Numbered from the stretch's first letter, positions 26,951-35,838 are shown. The stretch is 64,000 nt of DNA from Ferrovibrio sp. MS7 (GCF_038404985.1 NZ_JBBKBA010000001.1:1268001-1332000), one strand, 5' to 3'. The notes: generated from the letters alone by a model not told the origin. Numbers and translations: made by a program.

Positions 26951-28231
26951 ATGACCATGAAGCCACTTGATGCCGACGCTTTCCTGCGCGCCCTGTTCGA
27001 CGCGGCGCTGGCTGCCGCCGATCCGGCGCGCTGCCTGGCGCCGTTTCTGCCCAAACCCCCGAAAGGCCGTACCATTGTGGTGGGTGGCGGCAAGGCGGCG
27101 GCCACCATGGCCCGTGCCGTGGAACAGGCCTGGCCCCCGGAGGCGCCGCTTTCCGGCCTGGTGGTAACGCGCTATGGCCATGCCGTGCCCTGCCAGCGGA
27201 TCGAGGTGGTGGAGGCGTCCCATCCGGTTCCCGACGAGCCTGGCATGCGCGGCGCCGCCCGCATACTGGAGCTGGTACAGGGCCTCACCCCTGACGATCT
27301 GGTGCTGTGCCTGATATCCGGCGGCGGCTCGGCCTTGCTGGCCCTGCCGGCGGAAGGGCTGACGCTGGCCGACAAGCAGGCGGTGAACCAGGCGTTGCTG
27401 CGCTCGGGCGCCAATATCGCCGAGATGAACTGCGTGCGGAAACATCTCTCGGCGATCAAGGGCGGGCGGCTGGCCCTGGCCGCCGCGCCAGCACCGGTGG
27501 TGGCCTTGCTGATTTCCGATGTGCCGGGCGACGATCCGGCGGTGATCGCATCCGGTCCCACGGTGCCCGATCCCACCAGCTTTGCCGATGCCCGTGCCGT
27601 GCTGGCGAAATATGGCATCACGCCGCCGCCCGCATTGGCGGCCCATCTCGCCGCTGAAAAAGATGAGACCGCCAAGCCCGGCGATCCGCGCTTAAGCGCC
27701 GTGCGCAACATCATGGTGGCGGCGCCGCAGATGGCACTGGAGGCCGCAGCCCAGCGGGCCCGGGATTTCGGCGTCACGCCGCTGATCCTCGGCGATGCCA
27801 TCGAGGGCGAGGCGCGCGAAGTGGCCATCGTGATGGCCGGCATCGCGCGCCAGGTACGCCGCCATGGCCAGCCGCTCGGCGCCCCTTGCGTGCTGCTCTC
27901 AGGCGGCGAAACCACGGTGACTTTGCGCGGCAATGGGCGCGGCGGGCGCAACGCGGAATTCCTGCTCGGCCTGGCGGTGGCGCTGGATGGGCTGGATGGC
28001 GTGCATGCGCTGGCCGCCGATACCGATGGCATCGATGGCAGCGAGGATAATGCCGGCGCGCTGCTGCATCCGGACAGCATCGCGCGTGCGGCGGCGGCCG
28101 GCATTGCTGCCAAGGCCGCGCTGGCGAATAACGACGGCTATGGCTTCTTCCAGGCCGCGAACGGCCTGCTGATGACCGGGCCGACGCTCACCAATGTGAA
28201 TGATTTCCGCGCCGTGCTGGTGCTACCATAG
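26951..28231 (+). CDS. Glycerate 2-kinase (MOFRL/TtuD type)
   Basis: 426 residues from the ATG at 26951, the correct family start; the much longer open frame before it is antisense to the allantoate hydrolase gene. TIVVGGGKAAATMARAVEQ near residue 40, LVLCLISGGGSALLALP near 118, LLISDVPGDDPAVIASGPT near 185 and the C-terminal MOFRL segment with VLLSGGETTVTLRGNGRGGRN are diagnostic. It phosphorylates D-glycerate to 2-phosphoglycerate. In this cluster it can return glyoxylate carbon from purine breakdown to glycolysis through tartronate semialdehyde. Confidence 0.92.
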   Translation: MTMKPLDADAFLRALFDAALAAADPARCLAPFLPKPPKGRTIVVGGGKAAATMARAVEQAWPPEAPLSGLVVTRYGHAVPCQRIEVVEASHPVPDEPGMRGAARILELVQGLTPDDLVLCLISGGGSALLALPAEGLTLADKQAVNQALLRSGANIAEMNCVRKHLSAIKGGRLALAAAPAPVVALLISDVPGDDPAVIASGPTVPDPTSFADARAVLAKYGITPPPALAAHLAAEKDETAKPGDPRLSAVRNIMVAAPQMALEAAAQRARDFGVTPLILGDAIEGEAREVAIVMAGIARQVRRHGQPLGAPCVLLSGGETTVTLRGNGRGGRNAEFLLGLAVALDGLDGVHALAADTDGIDGSEDNAGALLHPDSIARAAAAGIAAKAALANNDGYGFFQAANGLLMTGPTLTNVNDFRAVLVLP

Positions 28232-28253
28232 CGGCGGCTTGATGGGGGTTGGC

Positions 28254-28775
28254 ATGCGTGGCGTGGTCGAGTTGATGGCCGAGCTTAATGGGTTGCCGGC
28301 GGCGGAGTTCGTCGCCCGGCTTGGTGGCATCATCGAGCATTCGCCCTGGGCAGCGGAAAGCATTGCCGCCTACCGCCCCTTCGGCGATCTCGAAAGCCTG
28401 CATTCCGCCATGCTTGGCGCGGTGTGGCGGCGTGGCCGCGAGGCCCAGATCACCCTGCTGAATGCCCATCCGGAACTGGCCGGCAAGGAAGCCGATGCCG
28501 GCACGCTCACGACCCATTCCACCAATGAGCAGGACAGTGTCGGGCTGACGTCGCTCAGCCCCTGGGAAAAGACGCGGATCACCGAGCTGAACCAGGCCTA
28601 CCGCGAGAAGCATGGCTTCCCCTTCATCATCGCCGTGAAGCTGCGCAGCAAGGCGCAGATCCTGGCCAATTTCGAGCGCCGGCTGGCCAACGACACCGAG
28701 GTGGAACTGGCAGTGGCGCTGATGGAAGTGAGCAAGATCGCCCGTATGCGCCTGGAGGCGCTGCTGACGGCGTAA
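28254..28775 (+). CDS. uraD: OHCU decarboxylase UraD
   Basis: 173 residues from the ATG at 28254, which has GGGGG four bases upstream; an in-frame ATG at 28242 is the alternative. It decarboxylates 2-oxo-4-hydroxy-4-carboxy-5-ureidoimidazoline to S-allantoin. The catalytic His sits in LLNAHPELAGKEAD, and HSTNEQDSVGLTSL and HGFPFIIAVKL are family motifs. It lies between glycerate kinase and uraH on the same strand (18-base gap to uraH), the usual pairing for urate breakdown. Confidence 0.92.
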   Translation: MRGVVELMAELNGLPAAEFVARLGGIIEHSPWAAESIAAYRPFGDLESLHSAMLGAVWRRGREAQITLLNAHPELAGKEADAGTLTTHSTNEQDSVGLTSLSPWEKTRITELNQAYREKHGFPFIIAVKLRSKAQILANFERRLANDTEVELAVALMEVSKIARMRLEALLTA

Positions 28776-28792
28776 TTCAAAAGGAGAGCACG

Positions 28793-29146
28793 ATGGCCCG
28801 CCTGAGTACCCATGTGCTGGATACGGTGAACGGCAAACCGGCTGCTGGCGTGGTGATCGAGTTGTTTCGCCTGGAAGGCGAGGCGCGCAGCCTGGTCAAA
28901 ACCACGGTGACCAACAGCGATGGCCGCACCGACGAGCCGGTGCTGACGGGCGACGCCTTCCGCACCGGCGTCTACGAGCTGGTATTCCATATCGGCAGCT
29001 ATTTCCGCACGCGGGGCGTGGCGGCGGCGGAACCGGCTTTCCTCGATGCCGTACCGATCCGCTTCGGCATCGCCGAGCCGAACGGCCATTACCACGTGCC
29101 GCTGCTGGCGACGCCCTGGAGCTATTCCACCTATCGCGGGAGTTGA
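28793..29146 (+). CDS. uraH: 5-hydroxyisourate hydrolase UraH (transthyretin-like)
   Basis: 117 residues, standard length. LSTHVLDTVNGKPAAGV at the start, HYHVPLLATPWSYSTYRGS at the end; the terminal Tyr-Arg-Gly-Ser tetrapeptide is the signature separating the hydrolase from transthyretin. It hydrolyses 5-hydroxyisourate, the product of PuuD, to OHCU for UraD. No signal peptide, so cytoplasmic. AAAGGAGAG is a strong ribosome binding site before the ATG. Confidence 0.96.
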   Translation: MARLSTHVLDTVNGKPAAGVVIELFRLEGEARSLVKTTVTNSDGRTDEPVLTGDAFRTGVYELVFHIGSYFRTRGVAAAEPAFLDAVPIRFGIAEPNGHYHVPLLATPWSYSTYRGS

Positions 29147-29150
29147 GATT

Positions 29151-29624
29151 ATGGCTGACCATGCCGCCTTCATGCGCCGCGCCATCGACCTGAGCCGCGA
29201 GCATATGCAGGCCGGCCATGGCGGGCCGTTCGGCGCCGTGGTGGTGATTGATGGCCGGATCGTCGGCGAGGGCTGGAACCGCGTGACCGGCACCAATGAT
29301 CCCACTGCCCATGCCGAGGTGGTGGCGATCCGGGAAGCCTGCAAGACCCTGGGCCGCTTCGACCTGCGCGGCGCCACGCTCTATACCAGTTGCGAACCCT
29401 GCCCGATGTGTCTCTCGGCAGCCTATTGGGCGCGCATCGACGGGCTTTATTACGCAAACACCCAGGACGACGCGGCGGCGATCGATTTCGACGATGCTTT
29501 CCTCTACCGCGAACTGGCCTTGCCGATGGAAAAGCGCAGCTTGGCCTGCGCGCCGCTGCTGCGCGACGAGGCACTCACCGTGTTCAACGAGTGGCGCGAC
29601 AAGCCGGATAAAGTGCCGTACTGA
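29151..29624 (+). CDS. guaD: Guanine deaminase, cytidine-deaminase superfamily (GuaD)
   Basis: 157 residues from the ATG at 29151, four bases after uraH. Zinc ligands are His in PTAHAEVVAIREA, with the catalytic Glu two residues later, and the Cys pair in TSCEPCPMCLSA. The length and C-terminal segment resemble Bacillus-type GuaD, which deaminates guanine to xanthine and so feeds urate formation. A tRNA or cytosine deaminase assignment is possible from fold alone; context favours guanine. It converges with puuD, with eight bases between stops. Confidence 0.85.
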   Translation: MADHAAFMRRAIDLSREHMQAGHGGPFGAVVVIDGRIVGEGWNRVTGTNDPTAHAEVVAIREACKTLGRFDLRGATLYTSCEPCPMCLSAAYWARIDGLYYANTQDDAAAIDFDDAFLYRELALPMEKRSLACAPLLRDEALTVFNEWRDKPDKVPY

Positions 29625-29632
29625 GGCCCCGC

Positions 29633-30823
29633 TTACTGCAGCTTCGCGCCGCCATCAATCCAGGCGCCGAGCGTGGCGCGCTCTTCCGGTGTGATCTCGG
29701 TGACATTGCCCGGCGGCATCGCCTCGGCACGCACCGCCTGCTGGTTGATCTGGGCGGCGAAGCGGCGGATCTGCTGCGGCGTTTCCAGCATCACGCCCTT
29801 AGGCGCTTCGGTAATGCCGTCGAAGGTCGGCTTGGCGGCATGACACGACGTGCAGCGCGCGGCGACGATCTTCTGCACCGACTCGATACTGGCATCGCCG
29901 GCCAGCGCATCGCGCGCCGCCTTGTGTGGGTCCCATTTGGTGAAGAAGAATAGCGCGGTGGTGATCAGGAAGGCGACGACCAGGTATTCGTAGCGGGCGC
30001 CGCGGCCCTGGTTCTTCAAGTTGAAGAAATGCCGCACCAGGCCGCCGACGATGAACACGCCGGCCAGGATCACCCAGGCATAGGGGTGGCCATAGGTGAC
30101 TGGATAATGGTTGCTGATCATGGCGAACAGCACCGGCAGGGTGAGGTAGTTGTTGTGCAGCGACCGCTGCTTGGCTTCCTTGCCCCAGATCGGGTCCGGC
30201 GCCTGGCCGGCGATCAGCGCCGCCACCGTCAATTTTTGATTCGGGATGATGATGTGGAACACATTGGCGGTCATGATCGCGCCGATCAGCGCGCCGACAT
30301 GGATATAGGCGGCGCGGCCCGAGAACAGTTTGCTGTAGCCATAGGCGGCCAGCACCAGCAGCACGAAGCCGACGATCGCCAGCGCCGCGTCATTCTTGCC
30401 GAGCGGCGACTTGCAGAGCAGATCGTAGACCAGCCAGCCCAGCACCAGGGAGACGATGCTGAAGCCGATGGCCTCGGCCTGGCTGAGCTTGGCGACGCGT
30501 TCGTCGATCAGGTAGAGGTCGGCGCCGAGATAGTAGAGCACCGCCAGCAGCAGGAATCCGGAGAGGAAAGTGGCGTAGCTCTCGTATTTGAACCAGTGCA
30601 ATTCGGCCGGCATGTTGGGCGGTGCCACGGCGTATTTCTCGACGAAATAGAAGCCGCCGCCATGCACCATCCAGGTTTCACCAAGCACGCCCGCCTTCTT
30701 GTTCGGGCGCAGCGAATTATCGAGCCAGACGAAAAAGAAGGACGAACCGATCCAGGCGATGCCGAAGATCAGGTGCATCCAGCGGATCGTCAGATTGACC
30801 CACTCCCAGAACAGCTCGCTCAT
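29633..30823 (-). CDS. puuD: Membrane-bound urate hydroxylase PuuD with C-terminal cytochrome c domain
   Basis: 396 residues from the ATG at 30823 (MSELFWEWVNLTIRWMH). About eight membrane helices make up the first 300 residues, with conserved pieces WIGSSFFFVWLDN, GGFYFVEKY, FHIIIPNQ and YLTLPVLFAMISNHYP. The C-terminal domain carries one haem c site, CTSCH near residue 335, and a distal Met in AEAMPPGN. It oxidises urate to 5-hydroxyisourate and passes electrons to the respiratory chain rather than to oxygen, replacing cofactor-free uricase. Its product is the substrate of UraH, encoded convergently just beyond guaD. Confidence 0.95.
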   Translation of the reverse strand: MSELFWEWVNLTIRWMHLIFGIAWIGSSFFFVWLDNSLRPNKKAGVLGETWMVHGGGFYFVEKYAVAPPNMPAELHWFKYESYATFLSGFLLLAVLYYLGADLYLIDERVAKLSQAEAIGFSIVSLVLGWLVYDLLCKSPLGKNDAALAIVGFVLLVLAAYGYSKLFSGRAAYIHVGALIGAIMTANVFHIIIPNQKLTVAALIAGQAPDPIWGKEAKQRSLHNNYLTLPVLFAMISNHYPVTYGHPYAWVILAGVFIVGGLVRHFFNLKNQGRGARYEYLVVAFLITTALFFFTKWDPHKAARDALAGDASIESVQKIVAARCTSCHAAKPTFDGITEAPKGVMLETPQQIRRFAAQINQQAVRAEAMPPGNVTEITPEERATLGAWIDGGAKLQ

Positions 30824-31067
30824 CCGGCCCCCGCGTATTTCGCGCTGCAACATGCGCATCCCAAGCGGTATGCGAGGGGGAGCCAAGCGTCAATGATTTT
30901 TGACGCTTAAATTAAATCGCCCCCGCCGAGTCCCTGAGCCTGGAGGGCTGCGGGTCTGGACGGGGGCGACGGCCCGGCTGCGACTGGGGGGAGCGAGCCC
31001 AGCCGGGCCCGGGGGACTAATCCCGGGGGAGGGGATCAGGCCAGGAGATTAGGCCTGGGGTTGGCGG
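30824..31067. other. Structured G/C-rich intergenic region upstream of puuD
   Basis: No gene seen. GGCCCGGCTG (30971-30980) and CAGCCGGGCC (31000-31009) form a perfect ten-base inverted repeat around a 19-base loop. CAGGCC (31037-31042) and GGCCTG (31052-31057) form another small hairpin. CCCGGGGG is directly repeated at 31008 and 31022. The hairpins lie just after the stop of the lipoprotein gene, which runs the same way as puuD, so one may end that transcript. None has a T-run. Confidence 0.45.
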
Positions 31068-31289
31068 TTACTTGGACATGGCGCCGACGGCCGCACCGCC
31101 CGCACCACCGATCAGGGCACCAGCCAGGGTATGGCCGGTCATCAGGCCGATGGCGGTACCGGCCGCGGCACCAATGGCGCCGCCGCTCAAGGCGCGCTGC
31201 TGCTGGTTGTTCATGTTCTCACAGCCGGTGGCGACCAGGGCGAGCAGCGCCAGGGCCGAAAGCTTGGTAACGCGGGAGGACGCAATCAT
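31068..31289 (-). CDS. Small glycine-zipper outer-membrane lipoprotein
   Basis: 73 residues from the ATG at 31289, preceded on the coding strand by GAAGGAGATC. A lipoprotein signal peptide ends in LVATGC (lipobox, Cys23), followed by a Gln/Asn linker. Alternating Gly/Ala helices (GGAIGAAAGTAIGLMTG and GALIGGAGGAAVGAM) match the glycine zipper 2TM family (Rick_17kDa/OmpA-like). It is probably anchored in the outer membrane; function unknown. It is transcribed divergently from the Rieske oxygenase. Confidence 0.88.
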   Translation of the reverse strand: MIASSRVTKLSALALLALVATGCENMNNQQQRALSGGAIGAAAGTAIGLMTGHTLAGALIGGAGGAAVGAMSK

Positions 31290-31486
31290 TTCTGATCTCC
31301 TTCTTCTTCTGCTGCCGGGCTGCCCCAGCGGTGAGGAGGATTGAAGCGGCCAATTTCCGCGAAAGTGAGCCGAGAATTGGGCAATACCGCGACTGGGTTC
31401 CACGAGCCGCCGGTTAAGTATCTGAATTGACAAAGGCTGCGGATAAGCTATTTGTAATTTCAAATAAAAAGGGAGGAACCGCGGGC

Positions 31487-32770
31487 ATGAACCAGCAAAT
31501 GCCGCCGCCGGACCTGCAGAGGCCTGATTCGACCGCCCCAACCCGCCTCTGGCTCGATCCGGGCGCCAGCCGGATTCCCTATTGGGCCTATACCGACCCC
31601 GCCATCTACCAGCGCGAATTGCAGCATTTCTTCTATGGCCCGCATTGGTGCTATGTCGGCCTGGAGGCGGAAATCCCTAAGACCGGCGACTACCGGCTGA
31701 GCCGTATCGGCGAGCGCAGCGTGATCGTGGTGCGCGACCGGGAGGGCGCCGTGCATGTGGTGGAGAACCGCTGTGCCCATCGTGGTGTGCGCTTCTGCCA
31801 GAAGCCGCGCGGCAACGCCCGCAGCTTCGTCTGTCCCTATCATCAATGGACCTACAAACTGAATGGCGACCTCGCCGGGCTGCCGTTCCGCCAGGGCGTG
31901 AAGCATGGCGATGAAATCCAGGGCGGCATGCCGGCGGATTTCGATCTCAAGGCGCATGGCCTCACCCGGCTGCAGGTCGCCCGCTATGGCGGCCTGATCT
32001 TCGCCAGCTTCGATGCCGCTGTGCCGCGTTTCGAGGAGTATATCGGGCCCGAGGTGATGCCCTGGCTCGACCGCATCTTCAAGGGCCGCCAACTCACCCT
32101 GCTTGGCGTCAACCGCCAGCGCATTCCAGGCAACTGGAAACTGATGATGGAGAATATCAAGGATCCCTATCATCCCGGCCTGCTGCATACCTGGTTCGTC
32201 ACCTTCGGCCTGTGGCGTGCCGACCAGCAGTCGCGCATGGTGCTGGACAAGCATGGCCGCCATGCAGTGATGATCTCGCAGCGCAATGCCGGTGGCGCCG
32301 GCACGGTCACGGAAGGCGTCACCAGCTTCAAGGCCGATATGAGCCTGAATGACCCGCGCCTGCTGGATGTGGTGCCTGAGCCGTGGTGGAACGGCCCCAC
32401 CGTCACCATGATCACGCTGTTTCCCAGCCTGATCATTCAGCAGCAGGTAAATTCGCTGTCCACACGCCATATCCTGCCGGCGGGTCCGGATAGTTTCGAT
32501 TTTGTCTGGACGCATTTCGGCTTCGCCGATGACTCTGAGGAAATGACCCGCCGCCGCCTGCGCCAGGCCAACCTGTTCGGCCCGGCCGGTTTCGTCTCCG
32601 CCGATGATGGCGAGGTGATCGAATTCAGCCAGCAGGGTTTTCATCGCGGCGATGATGCCAGCACGCTGTGCGAACTGGGTGGGCGCGATGTGGCACCGGC
32701 CGACCACATGGTGACCGAGACGCTGATCCGCGGCATGTATGCCTATTGGCGGCGGGAGCTTGGCCTGTGA
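31487..32770 (+). CDS. Rieske aromatic-ring-hydroxylating oxygenase, alpha subunit
   Basis: 427 residues from the ATG at 31487, ten bases after GGGAGG. The Rieske cluster ligands are CAHRG near residue 104 and CPYHQW near 124. The mononuclear iron site is in ENIKDPYHPGLLH near 220 (Asp, His, His). The sequence style is closest to the anthranilate 1,2-dioxygenase or salicylate 5-hydroxylase group, but substrate is not certain. It forms an oligomer with the beta subunit encoded next (GTGA overlap). No ferredoxin or reductase gene is nearby, so electrons must come from elsewhere. Confidence 0.9.
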   Translation: MNQQMPPPDLQRPDSTAPTRLWLDPGASRIPYWAYTDPAIYQRELQHFFYGPHWCYVGLEAEIPKTGDYRLSRIGERSVIVVRDREGAVHVVENRCAHRGVRFCQKPRGNARSFVCPYHQWTYKLNGDLAGLPFRQGVKHGDEIQGGMPADFDLKAHGLTRLQVARYGGLIFASFDAAVPRFEEYIGPEVMPWLDRIFKGRQLTLLGVNRQRIPGNWKLMMENIKDPYHPGLLHTWFVTFGLWRADQQSRMVLDKHGRHAVMISQRNAGGAGTVTEGVTSFKADMSLNDPRLLDVVPEPWWNGPTVTMITLFPSLIIQQQVNSLSTRHILPAGPDSFDFVWTHFGFADDSEEMTRRRLRQANLFGPAGFVSADDGEVIEFSQQGFHRGDDASTLCELGGRDVAPADHMVTETLIRGMYAYWRRELGL

Positions 32771-33279
32771 CCCCGCCCAAGATGGTTCTGGAAGAATTGC
32801 TGCTGCGGTCGGAGATCGACCGCTTCAATGCCGATTATGCCGCCCTGCTCGATACCGGCGATTTCACACGCTGGCCGGATTGCTTCGCCGCCGATGGACT
32901 CTACCGCGTCATCGGGCGGGAGAACCACGAGGCCGGATTGCCACTCTGCATCATGCAGCTCGAAGGCCATGGCATGATGCGCGACCGTGTCTATGGCATC
33001 AGCAACACGCTGTTCCATGCGCCCTACTACCAGCGCCACGTGATTGGCACGGCACGGCTGCTGGGCACAGAAACCGGCGAGGTGCTGGCGGAGGCGAACT
33101 ATGCCGTGTTCCGCACCCGCCCTGGTGCCGGCATGACCGGCGGCGTGTCGGAAGTGTTCAATGTCGGGCGCTATATCGACCGCTTTCGGTGTCAGGAGGA
33201 TGGCCGCCTGCTGCTCAGCCGCCGCGACTGTGTATTCGACAGTGAAATGATCCTGAATTCGCTCATTTACCCGATCTAG
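32767..33279 (+). CDS. Ring-hydroxylating oxygenase beta subunit
   Basis: 170 residues from the GTG at 32767, which overlaps the alpha-subunit stop as GTGA; an ATG at 32782 is the alternative start. NTF2-like beta-subunit fold: LLLRSEIDRFNADYAALLD at the start, YGISNTLFHAPYYQRHVIG mid-way and RYIDRFRCQEDGRLLLSRRD near the end. It is a structural partner of the catalytic alpha subunit. The next gene begins a different functional block. Confidence 0.88.
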   Translation: MTPPKMVLEELLLRSEIDRFNADYAALLDTGDFTRWPDCFAADGLYRVIGRENHEAGLPLCIMQLEGHGMMRDRVYGISNTLFHAPYYQRHVIGTARLLGTETGEVLAEANYAVFRTRPGAGMTGGVSEVFNVGRYIDRFRCQEDGRLLLSRRDCVFDSEMILNSLIYPI

Positions 33280-33320
33280 CCGAGCGGCTACAGTCCGGCC
33301 AGTTTTGGCAAGGGGCAGTT

Positions 33321-33971
33321 ATGTCGTTCGGCGGCGAGGCGGTCTATTTCAACCGGGTGCGGCAGGAAATCCTGCCGCTATTGCCTGCTACGCCTGGCCG
33401 TTATCTTGAAATCGGCTGCGGCGCCGGCGCAACGCTGGCGCATATCCGCACTCTCGGCCTGGCAACCTGGGCCGGCGGCGTCGAATTCAGCCCGGAAGCC
33501 GCTAAGCGGGCGGGAGAGAAGGGCTTCGACCTGCTGCTGCAGGGTGATGTCGAGACCATGGCCTTGCCGCTCGAGCCGGGATCGCTGGATGTGATTCTCT
33601 GCCTTGATGTGCTGGAGCATCTGCGCGACCCCTGGGCGATGGCGGCGAGGCTCGCCGGCCTGCTCAAGCCGGGCGGGGTGCTGGTGGTCAGCCTGCCGAA
33701 TATCCGCCACTACAAGATCGTGCTGGCTTTGCTGTTCCGCGGCCGGTGGCGCTACCAGGATGCCGGTATCCTGGATCGCACCCATCTGCGTTTCTTCGTG
33801 CGCGAGAGCGCGGTTGAGCTGCTCCAGGGGGCGGGCCTGGCGGTGGAGGCGGTGCAGCCGCATGGCCTGAAACGCTGGAAACTGAAATGGATCCTGAACC
33901 GGCTGCTGCTCGGCAGTCTGACAGACCTGTTTGCCGAGCAATTCCTGTTGCGTGGGCGGAAGGGATCGTGA
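33321..33971 (+). CDS. Class I SAM-dependent methyltransferase
   Basis: 216 residues. Motif I is YLEIGCGAGATLAHI near residue 28, and SLDVILCLDVLEHLRDPW near 88 is the usual post-I/acidic loop, as in polysaccharide-cluster methyltransferases. GGVLVVSLPNIRHY follows. The substrate is unknown, probably a glycan or glycolipid. It is the first gene of the plus-strand polysaccharide arm and its stop overlaps the next methyltransferase by one base (TGATG). Confidence 0.85.
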   Translation: MSFGGEAVYFNRVRQEILPLLPATPGRYLEIGCGAGATLAHIRTLGLATWAGGVEFSPEAAKRAGEKGFDLLLQGDVETMALPLEPGSLDVILCLDVLEHLRDPWAMAARLAGLLKPGGVLVVSLPNIRHYKIVLALLFRGRWRYQDAGILDRTHLRFFVRESAVELLQGAGLAVEAVQPHGLKRWKLKWILNRLLLGSLTDLFAEQFLLRGRKGS

Positions 33972-34804
33972 TGGCATTGGACAAGCCGCCGGCTTCCGTC
34001 GACCAGGATCATTTCCGCTTCGGCGAAAACTGGTCCGATTTCTCGCGCCATATCGATCCGGCGCGTATTGCGCAAGCCGAGGCCGATCTGGCCCGACTGC
34101 TGCCGGCCGCCGACATTGTCGACCGCCACCTGCTGGACATCGGTTCGGGCTCCGGGCTTTCGGCGCTGGCGGCGCTGCGTCTCGGTGCCGCTGCCGTGAC
34201 GGCAGTGGACCTGGATCCGGACTCGGTGGCGACCAGCGAGGCGACCTTGCGCCGATTTGCGCCGGATGCCCGCTGGGCGTGCCGCAAGGTCAGCGTTTTT
34301 GATCTCGATGCAGCGAAGGACGGCTATTTCGATATCGTGCATTCCTGGGGCGTGCTGCACCATACCGGCGCCATGTGGCCGGCAATCGAGCGCGCCGCCT
34401 CGTTGGTGGCACCGGGCGGCCTGCTGATTCTGGCGCTCTACCGCAAAACGCCGGTCTGCGGCTTCTGGAAACTGGAGAAGCGGCTCTATTCCGCTGCACC
34501 GGCCTGGCTGCAGGCACCGGCGCGCGGCCTTTTCAAGCTGGCCTACCTCGCCGGCCTGTTGGCTACCGGCCGCAGCCCGGCGGCCTATATCCGTAGCTAC
34601 AGCGGCAAGCGCGGCATGAACTGGAGCCATGACGTGCATGACTGGCTCGGCGGCCACCCGTATGAATCTGCGGCGCCGGCGGAAGTGCATGATTTCCTGG
34701 GGCAACGTGGCTTCCGCCTGGAACGCGAATTCCTCAAGCCGGCACCCGCCCTCGGCCTGCTTGGTTCGCCTTGCGATGAGTATGTTTTCCGCCGGACACC
34801 TTGA
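33971..34804 (+). CDS. Class I SAM-dependent methyltransferase
   Basis: 277 residues from the ATG at 33971; upstream in-frame sequence overlaps the preceding gene and is not homologous. Motif I LLDIGSGSGLSALAALRLG is near residue 54, then TAVDLDPDSV and the substrate-side segment IVHSWGVLHHTGAMW. A C-terminal extension (residues about 170-277) is shared with methyltransferases of O-antigen loci. Together with its neighbour it could methylate two positions of the glycan. Confidence 0.85.
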   Translation: MALDKPPASVDQDHFRFGENWSDFSRHIDPARIAQAEADLARLLPAADIVDRHLLDIGSGSGLSALAALRLGAAAVTAVDLDPDSVATSEATLRRFAPDARWACRKVSVFDLDAAKDGYFDIVHSWGVLHHTGAMWPAIERAASLVAPGGLLILALYRKTPVCGFWKLEKRLYSAAPAWLQAPARGLFKLAYLAGLLATGRSPAAYIRSYSGKRGMNWSHDVHDWLGGHPYESAAPAEVHDFLGQRGFRLEREFLKPAPALGLLGSPCDEYVFRRTP

Positions 34805-34860
34805 TCTTTGCCCCTGGGGCCGGTACTGCATTTGCTGGCAAAACCCCGCGTGAGGGCCCC

Positions 34861-35829
34861 GTGACCAACCCGGATTCCAAGCGTTTCGCCCTGATCGGTG
34901 CCGCCGGCTATATCGCGCCGCGCCATATGAAGGCCATTCGCGACACCAATAACCAGCTTGTGGCCGCACTCGACCCCAAGGACAGCGTCGGCATCATCGA
35001 CAGCTATTTCCCAGAGGCCGATTTCTTCATCGAGTTCGAGCGTTTCGACCGCCATATCGACAAGCTGCGCCGTGCCGGCACCGGCGTCGATTATGTGGCT
35101 ATTTGCTCGCCGAACTATCTGCACGACGCCCATATCCGCTTTGCGCTGCGCAGCGGCGCCAAGGCGATCTGCGAAAAGCCGCTGGTGCTCAATCCCTGGA
35201 ATATCGACGCCCTGGCGGAAATCGAGAAGGAATCCGGCAGCCGCATTTACAATATCCTGCAGCTCCGCCTGCATCCGGCGATCCAGGCCCTGCGTGCTAA
35301 GGTGGCCGCGGCACCGGCCGACCATGTTTTCGATGTTGACCTGACCTACCTCACCTCGCGCGGCCACTGGTATTTCACCAGTTGGAAGGGCGCAAATGAC
35401 AAGTCTGGCGGTATCGCCACCAATATCGGTGTGCATTTCTTCGATATGCTGGCCTGGGTGTTTGGCAAGCGCCTGGACAGTGTGGTGCATCTGCATCGCC
35501 CCGATGCTGCCGCTGGCCTGCTGACCTACCAGCGCGCCCGGGTGCGCTGGTTCCTGTCGGTGAATGCCGAGCATTTGCCGCCCGCCGCGCTGGCAGCCGG
35601 CAAGCGTACCTATCGCTCGATCCTGATCGGTGGCGAGGAGCTGGAATTCAGCGAGGGGTTTACCGACCTGCATACCGCCAGCTACCAGGATATCCTGAGC
35701 GGTGGTGGCTTCGGCCTGGAAGCGGCCCGTCCGAGCATCGAAGCGGTGCATGATATCCGGCATGCCGCCATTACACCGTTGCAGAACGACTACCATCCGT
35801 TCTGCCGCAATGTCGCTGCCTCCTCATAG
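34861..35829 (+). CDS. wlbA: UDP-GlcNAc-uronate 3-dehydrogenase-like oxidoreductase (WlbA/WbpB, Gfo/Idh/MocA)
   Basis: 322 residues from the GTG at 34861. The N-terminal NAD-binding motif is FALIGAAGYIAPRHMKAI, then VAICSPNYLHDAH and the catalytic Glu-Lys-Pro in AICEKPLVLNPWN. The diagnostic WlbA segment is WKGANDKSGGIATNIGVHFF. It oxidises C3 of UDP-N-acetyl-glucosaminuronate, the first dedicated step to 2,3-diamino-uronic acids. The next two genes encode the acetyltransferase and aminotransferase of the same route. No WbpA-type 6-dehydrogenase is in the window. Confidence 0.9.
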   Translation: MTNPDSKRFALIGAAGYIAPRHMKAIRDTNNQLVAALDPKDSVGIIDSYFPEADFFIEFERFDRHIDKLRRAGTGVDYVAICSPNYLHDAHIRFALRSGAKAICEKPLVLNPWNIDALAEIEKESGSRIYNILQLRLHPAIQALRAKVAAAPADHVFDVDLTYLTSRGHWYFTSWKGANDKSGGIATNIGVHFFDMLAWVFGKRLDSVVHLHRPDAAAGLLTYQRARVRWFLSVNAEHLPPAALAAGKRTYRSILIGGEELEFSEGFTDLHTASYQDILSGGGFGLEAARPSIEAVHDIRHAAITPLQNDYHPFCRNVAASS

Positions 35830-35838
35830 GGCTTGGCG

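Noticed and set aside
31008-31029. Direct repeat CCCGGGGG as a possible regulatory pair
   Set aside because: Very short, pure G/C and in a G-rich stretch; chance repetition is likely.
33053-33068. TGGCACGGCACGGCTG, resembling a sigma-54 -24 element
   Set aside because: No TTGC at the required spacing, and it is inside the oxygenase beta-subunit gene.
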